Shown one piece after another: positions 48,597 through 55,072 of a stretch of 64,000 nt of DNA; position 1 is the first letter of the stretch; each line of letters begins with the position of its first letter. A program made the translations under genes and the position numbers. This DNA is from DASPNH01 sp035626675. GTDB taxonomy: Bacteria; Desulfobacterota; Binatia; UBA1149; CAITLU01. The notes under the pieces are model-generated. The model was given only the letters and a program-made list of their open reading frames with translations, had not been told where the DNA came from and did not search any database. The stretch is from contig DASPNH010000207.1 of NCBI GenBank assembly GCA_035626675.1, forward strand, positions 8,917 to 72,916, read 5' to 3'.

Positions 48597-49164
48597 GATG
48601 TGGTAAGCCGAAAAACTTCTGCGGTGCCCGCCAAAGGTGTGGACAGCCGCAGAAAAAAGCGGCAAAACGAGACACCCGCTCGCGGCAGTACGTTCGGACT
48701 GCGCGCGCGACGGAGTTGCCCCTTCCTTTCGGCCTTCACTCGTCGATGAAGAAGCCTTGCGCGGATTTGCCCGCGTCGTTTCGTTCGCCATCTCGGTGAC
48801 CGTCGGCGCGAGTTTCGTGCAAGGCCTGGTTTCGGATCGGCCCTGGGGCGGTCCACATCTCGGACCGGCACACGCCGGTCCGGCGACATGGCCGGCGAGT
48901 TGCCGGTCAAAGGGCTGGCGGAGCCCACCTCTCCGTCAGGGGCGGCTCGGGCGGGTCGCATTGCGGCTTGCCCGGGCCCCCTCCTCACCAGACTCGTGAC
49001 GGACGAATGCGTCCGTCATCGATCGCATATCGGCTCCCTGCCCATGGATGTGTCGGCGGCGGCGCCGCCGCGTCGGTTCCGCATCGATCGGCGAAATCCT
49101 GCCCTGCCCGTAACCTTTTGGCTGCCTGCGGCGTGACAGTGGTAAAACCTGAAAGGGGTACGCC
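48597..49164. other. 568-base gene-free gap with several hairpins
   Basis: No protein gene is credible on either strand. Three stems stand out: TTCTGCGG (48617-48624) with CCGCAGAA (48647-48654), GGACCGGC (48862-48869) with GCCGGTCC (48874-48881), and GACGGAC (48998-49004) with GTCCGTC (49011-49017). None matches a riboswitch consensus I know. The last 30 bases hold GAAAGGGG, the ribosome site for the FAD oxidoreductase. Confidence 0.5.
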
Positions 49165-50490
49165 ATGAACGACGCCTCCTCCTCCCGATCCAGTAACGTC
49201 TTCGATGTCATCGTCCTCGGTGCCGGTCTGTCCGGCCTGACCGCTGCGGCGTACGCCGCCCGCGAAGGCGCCAGCGTCCTTTGCCTGGAACGCACCGAAT
49301 CGGTCGGCGGGCGCGCTTCGACGCATGAGTCGTCCGGCTTCCGCTTCAACATCGGACCGCATGCGCTTTACGCGGATCGCGAGGCCGACTCGGTTCTGCG
49401 CGAGCTGGGCGTCTCCTACAGCGGCCGTCGCCCTCCAACCTCCGGCGGCCTGGCCTACGACGGCGGCCGCCTGCATACGCTGCCTGCGGGCTTGGTTTCG
49501 CTTCTGACCACGAGCCTGCTGCCTCTTTCTGGCAAGCTCGAGCTGGCCCGGCTCCTCGGTGCCATCGGCAAGGTGGATGCGGCATCGCTGCGCGGCCGCA
49601 GCGTGCGCGAGTGGACTCGCTCGGCGCTAGGCAACCAAGGTGTGCGAGCGCTTCTGGAAGCGCTCGTGCGATTGACCTCCTACGCCAACCATCCCGAGCG
49701 TGCCGATGCCGGTCTGCATCTGGCGCAGCTGCAGGCCGGTCTGGCCACCGGTGTCTATTACGTCGACGGCGGCTGGCGCACGCTTTGCGAGGGCCTGGGC
49801 CGGGCCGCAGGCGAGTCTGGTGCACGCATCCAGTGCAGCGCCCGTGTCCGTTCGGTTGCGCAGGCGCCAGGCGGTGGCTGGGAAGTGCGAACGGACGAGT
49901 CGGTCTACACTGGCGCGGCCGTCGTCCTGGCGCTGCCTCCGGTGGCCGCCGCCTCGATCGTGGAGGGCCCGTCGATGGCGGGCCTGCGAGCGACTCTCCA
50001 GCGGCTGCAGCCGGTCAAGGCCGCTTGTCTGGATCTTGGCCTTTCGACGCTGCCGAACCCGCGCGCGCTCTTTGCCCTGGGCATCGATCGCCCGCTCTAC
50101 TTTTCGGTGCATTCGGCCTCGGCGCGCCTGGCACCGCAGGGAGGCGCGACCATCCACGTTGCCAGATATCTCGGGGCGACCGAGGAAGATCCCAAAGCCG
50201 TCGAGCGCGAGCTCGAGACGCTTTGCGACAGCATGCAGCCGGGCTGGCGAAAACTCGTCGTCGAGCGGCGTTTTCTGCCAGCCATGATGGTCACCGGCGC
50301 GCTGTGCGAGGTGGGGTCCTCGCGCCCGGCGGTGGATACCGAAGCCGCGCGCGGACTGTATCTTGCCGGCGACTGGGCCGGCGGCGAAGGCATGCTCGCC
50401 GACGCGGCGATGGCCAGTGGCCGGCGAGCCGGCAGGCTGGCGGGCAGGGCCTGCGCCCTGGCACAGGATCGGGCGGCGCGCGCGGCCTGA
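49165..50490 (+). CDS. FAD-dependent oxidoreductase (phytoene desaturase/amine oxidase-like)
   Basis: 441 residues with the FAD dinucleotide fold VIVLGAGLSGLTAAAYAAREG and GGRAST (the second FAD motif). A C-terminal FAD motif is GLYLAGDWAGGEGMLADAAM. The middle is less conserved, so the substrate is open (carotenoid, porphyrinogen or amine). It is 15 bases upstream of the sigma factor gene and likely controlled by it. ECF41 sigma factors are often next to oxidoreductases. Confidence 0.88.
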   Translation: MNDASSSRSSNVFDVIVLGAGLSGLTAAAYAAREGASVLCLERTESVGGRASTHESSGFRFNIGPHALYADREADSVLRELGVSYSGRRPPTSGGLAYDGGRLHTLPAGLVSLLTTSLLPLSGKLELARLLGAIGKVDAASLRGRSVREWTRSALGNQGVRALLEALVRLTSYANHPERADAGLHLAQLQAGLATGVYYVDGGWRTLCEGLGRAAGESGARIQCSARVRSVAQAPGGGWEVRTDESVYTGAAVVLALPPVAAASIVEGPSMAGLRATLQRLQPVKAACLDLGLSTLPNPRALFALGIDRPLYFSVHSASARLAPQGGATIHVARYLGATEEDPKAVERELETLCDSMQPGWRKLVVERRFLPAMMVTGALCEVGSSRPAVDTEAARGLYLAGDWAGGEGMLADAAMASGRRAGRLAGRACALAQDRAARAA

Positions 50491-50505
50491 CGGGAGCATC
50501 CATCG

Positions 50506-51540
50506 GTGTCTGCGAGCTCGCACCATGCCCTTGCACCAGCCCCGCCCGCACGCGCGGACGTGGCCGACGGCGATGGACGCGCTACGGCACCCGTCGCTGC
50601 AATGGCAGGCTCTTACGGGACGTTGTTCCATGAACACCGCAGCTTTCTGTGGAGCCTGCTGTACCGTCTGACCGGCTGCGCGGCCGATGCCGATGACCTG
50701 GTCCAGGACACCTTCGTACGAGCGATGGAGAAGCCTCCGGCGGACCTGGCGACCTCGCTTCGGCCGTGGCTGGTGCGCGTCGGTCTGAACCTGGGCCGCG
50801 ACTTGCTGCGCCGCCGCCGGCGCTCCCCCTACACAGGCCCGTGGCTGCCCTCGCCCATCGCGACCGGCGAGGAAGGCGAGGTCGTTCCGACCTTCGAAGT
50901 GGTGGCAGCAGGCGTGAGCACCGAAGGCCGCTACGATCTCCTCGAAAGCGTTTCCATGGCATTCCTGACCGCGCTCGAAGTGCTGACGCCGCAGCAGCGA
51001 GCCGTCCTGCTGCTGCGTGACGTCTTCGATTACTCGGTGCGCGAGACGGCGGCGGCGCTCGGAAGCCGCGAGGGCGCGGTCAAGGCTGCCCATCTGCGGG
51101 CGCGGCGCGCGATGGCCGCCTATGATCGAGCTCGACGGGTTCCCAGCGGCGAGCTTCGTGAGCAGGCGCGTCGCACGTTGCGGAAGCTGATGGAGGGCCT
51201 GGCCGCCGGCGACGTCGATGCCATCGAAAGTCTTCTGACGGACGACGCCAGGGCCTTCAGCGACGGGGGCGGGGAGTTCTACGCGGCGCTCAATCCCATT
51301 GTGGGCGCCCGCAACGTGGCCAGGCTGTACCTTGGTTTGTTCAGCAAATTCCACAGTGCATCCGACTACTCGGTGCAAATGTATAATGGGATGCCTTCGA
51401 TCCTGGTCAGGGTCCACGTACCGCCCTACGAGCGGCTGGCGCGCCGCTTCCTCATCCAGCTCGAGCCCTCCACCGACGGGCGCATCCGCCGGCTCTATTC
51501 CGTGCTGGCGTCGCGCAAGCTGACGGCCGTCCAGTTCTGA
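50506..51540 (+). CDS. ECF41-type RNA polymerase sigma factor with SnoaL-like C-terminus
   Basis: 344 residues with GTG 50506; ATG 50602 (MAGSYGTLFHEHRSFLWSLL) is an alternative that fits the usual family start. Sigma-2 (DLVQDTFVRAMEK) and sigma-4 (LTPQQRAVLLLRDVFDYSVRETAAALGSREGAVKAAHLRARRAM) regions are present. The C-terminal NTF2-like domain has DGGGEFYAALNPIVGARNVARL and the linker has PWLPSP, both ECF41 (SigJ) hallmarks. The C-terminal domain gates activity in place of a separate anti-sigma factor. Confidence 0.9.
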   Translation: MSASSHHALAPAPPARADVADGDGRATAPVAAMAGSYGTLFHEHRSFLWSLLYRLTGCAADADDLVQDTFVRAMEKPPADLATSLRPWLVRVGLNLGRDLLRRRRRSPYTGPWLPSPIATGEEGEVVPTFEVVAAGVSTEGRYDLLESVSMAFLTALEVLTPQQRAVLLLRDVFDYSVRETAAALGSREGAVKAAHLRARRAMAAYDRARRVPSGELREQARRTLRKLMEGLAAGDVDAIESLLTDDARAFSDGGGEFYAALNPIVGARNVARLYLGLFSKFHSASDYSVQMYNGMPSILVRVHVPPYERLARRFLIQLEPSTDGRIRRLYSVLASRKLTAVQF

Positions 51541-51555
51541 TCGGGAAAAGGGGAC

Positions 51556-51580
51556 GTCACCTTGGACTGGCCAAGGTGAC
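51556..51580. terminator. Hairpin between convergent sigma factor and TetR genes
   Basis: GTCACCTTGG (51556-51565) pairs with CCAAGGTGAC (51571-51580), ten perfect base pairs over a five-base loop, preceded by AAAAGGGGAC on the left. It lies between the stop codons at 51540 and 51593 and resembles the hairpins near 5436 and 22681. No clear T run follows on either strand. Confidence 0.6.
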
Positions 51581-51592
51581 CGACTGCCTGTT

Positions 51593-52207
51593 CTAGGAGA
51601 GCGGGCCGGCGCGGCGCGTGGTGACCGCGTCCAGCACCAGTCGCAGCGCGTAGTCGAGCGCCTCGTCGCGGCTCAGGCCGTCGTCACCGAGGCCCCAGTC
51701 GCGCAGGGCGCCGAGCAGGGATCGAAGGATGAACTGGCAAAGGGCATCGGCCGGGATGTCGCCGCGGACCTCGCCGCGAGCCTGCCCGACTTCGACCAGA
51801 GGACGCAGCAGTGCATGCGGCGCCACCACGCGCAGGCGCTCGGCGCTGGTGCCGATCTCGACGATGGCCCGCCCGGTGACGTCCCGGTCCCAGGCCTTGC
51901 CGCGCGCCAGCTTGTTGACCAGCTCCTCGAGGGCCTCGCAGAACGAGGTCTTGCCGAGCAGGTCTGGCACCATCTCCCGCATGAGCCGCAGGCGCTTGGC
52001 CCCGTATTCGAGGAGCAGGTCCTCCTTGCGCTCGAAGTGCAGGTAGAACGTGCCCTTGGAGATGCCGGCCGAGGCCACGATGGCGTCGACCGTGGTGTGC
52101 TCGAAGCCCTGCTCCAGGAACAGCTTGTTGGCCGCCTCGCGAATGCGCGCGCGCGTCAGCTCGCCCCTGGGGCGTTTGCCCGCATCGTTCTGTCGCTTTG
52201 GCTGCAC
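51593..52207 (-). CDS. TetR-family transcriptional regulator
   Basis: 204 residues from a GTG at 52207; a longer open frame to 52759 is not coherent upstream of this. The N-terminal helix-turn-helix is clear: LTRARIREAANKLFLEQGFEHTTVDAIVASAGISKGTFYLHFERKEDLL. The C-terminal ligand-binding part is helical and variable. It is convergent with the ECF41 gene. The operator is unknown; the palindrome at 34863 is one candidate but a link is speculative. Confidence 0.88.
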   Translation of the reverse strand: MQPKRQNDAGKRPRGELTRARIREAANKLFLEQGFEHTTVDAIVASAGISKGTFYLHFERKEDLLLEYGAKRLRLMREMVPDLLGKTSFCEALEELVNKLARGKAWDRDVTGRAIVEIGTSAERLRVVAPHALLRPLVEVGQARGEVRGDIPADALCQFILRSLLGALRDWGLGDDGLSRDEALDYALRLVLDAVTTRRAGPLS

Positions 52208-52324
52208 CGCGGACCTGATCGTCGCGCTACATGCAGAGTTGTCAGCGCTGAATCCAACGGAAGACGCGCACTTCGTGCAGTCCACGATCTTTTCGGTCGT
52301 CGATGAGCGACGCATCCGCGCGTG

Positions 52325-52665
52325 GGGACCGGCACGGTGCATATCGGCTGGGCCGGCCTCCGGTGTTTCCCGCCGGCCCGTAATTGCAGACGATGCTGTT
52401 CGGGTCAGCCCCGGGCAAGCCGAGATGCCGCAGGCGATCTCGAGCGAACCCTCCCGGACCGGCTGGATGTAGTGGCCGCGCGACCCCTGGCACGTGCTGC
52501 TCTCGTCGTCGTAGTTGGACGCCTCGGCGGCCCCGGTACCGACGGCGGCTTCGGGCGTGGCAGCGCTGGCGGTGGCAAAGATGCCGCAGCCGCCTCGGGC
52601 CCTCCGATCAGGACCGATGCGAGGAGCAGCATCGACAGGAAGGAGGATTCGGTCACTGACCGCAT
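52325..52665 (-). pseudogene. Remnant of a secreted CAP (SCP/PR-1) superfamily protein
   Basis: Minus-strand pieces in three frames line up as one former gene. A signal peptide begins at ATG 52665 (MRSVTESSFLSMLLLASVLIGG...). A second frame then gives NYDDESSTCQGSRGHYIQPV and SLEIACGISACPG, and a third gives ADPNSIVCNYGPAGNTGGRP. These match the CAP ends HYTQVVW and VVCNYSPPGN. The first 100 or so residues of the domain are missing and at least two frame changes exist. Because the Trp of HYTQxxW is also lost, this is a decayed gene. Confidence 0.6.
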
Positions 52666-52719
52666 ACGCCCTCGCAGTGGCCGTTGTGCTTGCCGTGCTC
52701 GTGCGGAATATGCCGCACC

Positions 52720-53290
52720 ATGGCCGCCTACGCCGACGAGCTAAGCCTGGGTCAGGCACGCCGTCTGTATTTCGACGCCAATGGTTTCGGCGAAGGTGGA
52801 TACGAAGCCGACTGGGTGCGGCTGCAGGCCGGACCGCTCCCGATCTGGTTCCCGAACACCGCCAGCCGCGTGCGCTCGGTTCGCCTGCACGATCTGCATC
52901 ACGTCGTCACCGGCTACGATACGACCTGGACGGGCGAGTCCGAGATCGGAGCCTGGGAGCTCGGATCGGGATGTGCGGATCACTGGGCGGCGTGGCTGTT
53001 GAACTTCAACGCCATGGCGATCGGTCTGGCGATCGCTCCGCGGGCCACCTACGCCGCATTCCGCCGCGGACGGCGCACCTGCAATCTGTACGGCGGCGAG
53101 TTCGACGACGCCATGCTGGCAGAGCGGGTAGGAGAGATTCGCAGGCGCCTGCGACTCGACACCTCGCCTGCGGCTTCGGCCAGACCTGGTGCCATTCGCT
53201 GCGACCTCGGCGCTGAGCGTCGCCGTGCTTGCCACGACGGTCGTCGTGACGGTGGCGCCGCTGTGGCTGCTCGCAACCTGGCTGCTGTAA
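52720..53290 (+). CDS. Coq4-like protein with frame break before its C-terminal membrane helix
   Basis: The N-terminal 145 residues from ATG 52720 contain the Coq4 zinc motif HDxxHx11E as HDLHHVVTGYDTTWTGE (His57, Asp58, His61, Glu73), followed by GAWELGSGC and FRRGRRTCNLYGGEFDDAML. In the literal frame the protein then continues to a stop at 53319 with a low-complexity end. The +1 frame between about 53160 and 53290 gives a hydrophobic segment (FAATSALSVAVLATTVVVTV) and a stop at 53290, which matches the membrane helix I recall in relatives. Coq4 acts in ubiquinone biosynthesis. A one-base error or mutation near 53160-53185 is likely. Confidence 0.7.
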
Positions 53291-53315
53291 CGATGCCCGC
53301 AAAGGAGACGGTTCG

Positions 53316-53555
53316 ATGAGAAGGTACGCAGCCTCGATGATCCTGGTTGCCGGTCTTGCGATGGCCGGCTGCAACAACGGCGCCGCCGAGCTGCTCGCCA
53401 CGGCCCAGCTCGAGGAGAAGCAGGACAACCTGGACCACGCGCGCCAGCTCTACCAGCAGATCGTTCGCGACCATGCCACCAGTGCGCAGGCCGACACGGC
53501 GCGCCAGCGTCTGGCCGCGCTTCAGGAAGGCGAGGTCGAAGGCGAGGCGCAGTAG
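53316..53555 (+). CDS. Small TPR-like lipoprotein
   Basis: 79 residues from ATG 53316 with AAAGGAG at 53299-53305. The lipobox LAMAGC (about residue 19) is clear. The mature part is one or one and a half TPR-like helix pairs (AELLATAQLEEKQDNLDHARQLYQQIVRD, ADTARQRLAAL). It ends in a Glu-rich tail. The ORF is short but its composition fits coding. Convergent with the PhoH gene. Confidence 0.78.
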   Translation: MRRYAASMILVAGLAMAGCNNGAAELLATAQLEEKQDNLDHARQLYQQIVRDHATSAQADTARQRLAALQEGEVEGEAQ

Positions 53556-53561
53556 CGCGCG

Positions 53562-54914
53562 CTACAACAGATCGCTCGCCAGGTTTGCGAGCTCGGAGCG
53601 CTCGCCCTTCTCGAGCGTCACGTGCGCGAACAGCTCATGACCTTTGAGCCTGTCGGTCAGGTAGGCCAGGCCGTTGGAGCGCGCATCGAGATAGGGCGTG
53701 TCGATCTGGCGCACATCTCCGGTCAGGACGATCTTGGTGTTGCGTCCCGCGCGCGTCACCACCGTCTTGACCTCGTGCGGAGTCAGGTTCTGCGCCTCGT
53801 CCACGATCAGGATGACGTCGGAGAGACTGCGCCCGCGGATGTAGGTCAGGGGCGTGATCTCGATCTTGTTCAGCCGCAGCATCTCGTCGATGCGCTTGGC
53901 GGCCGCGTCTTTCTCACTGAACTGCCCCTTGATGAACTTCAAGTTGTCCCACAGAGGCTCCATGTACGGGCCGAGCTTGGAGGCGATGTCGCCCGGCAGG
54001 AAGCCGATGTCCTTGTTGCCGAGCGGCACCGCCGGACGCGTCACCAGGATCTGGCGGAAGCTCGAGCGCTGCTCGAGCGCACACGCCAGGGCCAGCAGAG
54101 TCTTGCCGGTGCCGGCCGCGCCGTGGAGCGTCACCAGCTTGATCTCCGGCTTGAGCAGCGCGTGCACCGCGAAGGCCTGTTCGGCGTTGCGCGCCGTGAC
54201 CCCATAGACCGTCTGCTTCTCGATGCGCTCGACCGTGCGCTCGGCAGCGTTGAAGTAGCCGAGCGCCGACTTCTTGCCATTGCGGATGATGAAGAAGTGA
54301 TTCTTGACGATCTCGGCGCTCGTCAGCGACTGCGCCGGAATGCGGCCCTCTTCGTGGATGGTGCCGACCAGCTCGCTGGCCACGTGCTCGACCAGGGACT
54401 TGCCCGAGTAGAGCAGCGACAGGTCGTTGACCTTGCCGGCTTCGTAGTCTTCGGCGCGCAGGTTCAGGGCCTTGGCCTTCAGGCGCAGCGCGATGTCCTT
54501 GGTGACGAGGATGACGGCCTTTTCCGGCTCGGCGCGCTGCAGCGACAAGGCCGCGCTGAGGATTTTGTTGTCGGCCTTGCTGCCGTCGAAGAACTCTTCG
54601 GCCCTGGGCGCATCGCATTCGGGCCGGCCGCTCAGGATCACGCGGAAGCGGCCGCGCTCGGGCCCGTTCAGCGGTACCCAGTCCTGCAGGAGATGTTCCT
54701 TGGAAATGCCGTCGATGAAACGGATGAACTCGCGGGCGCTGAAGTTCTTGCTGTCGTTTCCCTTCTTGAACCCGTCCAGCTCCTCGAGGACGGTGATGGG
54801 AATGGCTACGTCGTGCTCGGCGAACTTCTGGATGGCGTCGTGGTCGTAGATGATGACCGAGGTGTCGAGAACGTAGATCTTGCCGCTGCCTCTCCCCGCC
54901 GCGTCCGATTCCAC
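53562..54914 (-). CDS. PIN-PhoH ATPase/RNase
   Basis: 450 residues from a GTG at 54914, chosen because GGGAGG lies 9 bases upstream; the ATG at 55004 would only add a variable Ala/Arg stretch. The PIN domain (1-150) opens YVLDTSVIIYDHDAI with later Asp residues (SKADNKIL, VTKDIALR). The PhoH ATPase follows: Walker A HGAAGTGKTLLALA, ILIVDEAQNLTPHE and LTGDVRQID. Such proteins (PhoH2 type) are ATP-driven RNA helicase/ribonucleases. Confidence 0.92.
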   Translation of the reverse strand: MESDAAGRGSGKIYVLDTSVIIYDHDAIQKFAEHDVAIPITVLEELDGFKKGNDSKNFSAREFIRFIDGISKEHLLQDWVPLNGPERGRFRVILSGRPECDAPRAEEFFDGSKADNKILSAALSLQRAEPEKAVILVTKDIALRLKAKALNLRAEDYEAGKVNDLSLLYSGKSLVEHVASELVGTIHEEGRIPAQSLTSAEIVKNHFFIIRNGKKSALGYFNAAERTVERIEKQTVYGVTARNAEQAFAVHALLKPEIKLVTLHGAAGTGKTLLALACALEQRSSFRQILVTRPAVPLGNKDIGFLPGDIASKLGPYMEPLWDNLKFIKGQFSEKDAAAKRIDEMLRLNKIEITPLTYIRGRSLSDVILIVDEAQNLTPHEVKTVVTRAGRNTKIVLTGDVRQIDTPYLDARSNGLAYLTDRLKGHELFAHVTLEKGERSELANLASDLL

Positions 54915-55072
54915 TCCGCTGACCTCCCGAGCGCCGGCGCCGGGTCGCGAGACATTCGCGGACCATCCGCCGGCCACGCGTGCGGCCGCTCTGGCGCGCC
55001 GCACCGTGAAAACAGGATAGCGAACGTGTCAGGGTCGTACGAGGAACGGCATGTGCCGAACTCGCCGGCCGG

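Noticed and set aside
48597..49164. Riboswitch in the gap
   Set aside because: The stems do not fit a cobalamin, TPP, SAM, FMN or glycine riboswitch core that I can recognise.
52208..52759. N-terminal extension of the TetR regulator
   Set aside because: Composition is incoherent there and it contains the remnants of a CAP gene in other frames; the helix-turn-helix begins just after the GTG at 52207.
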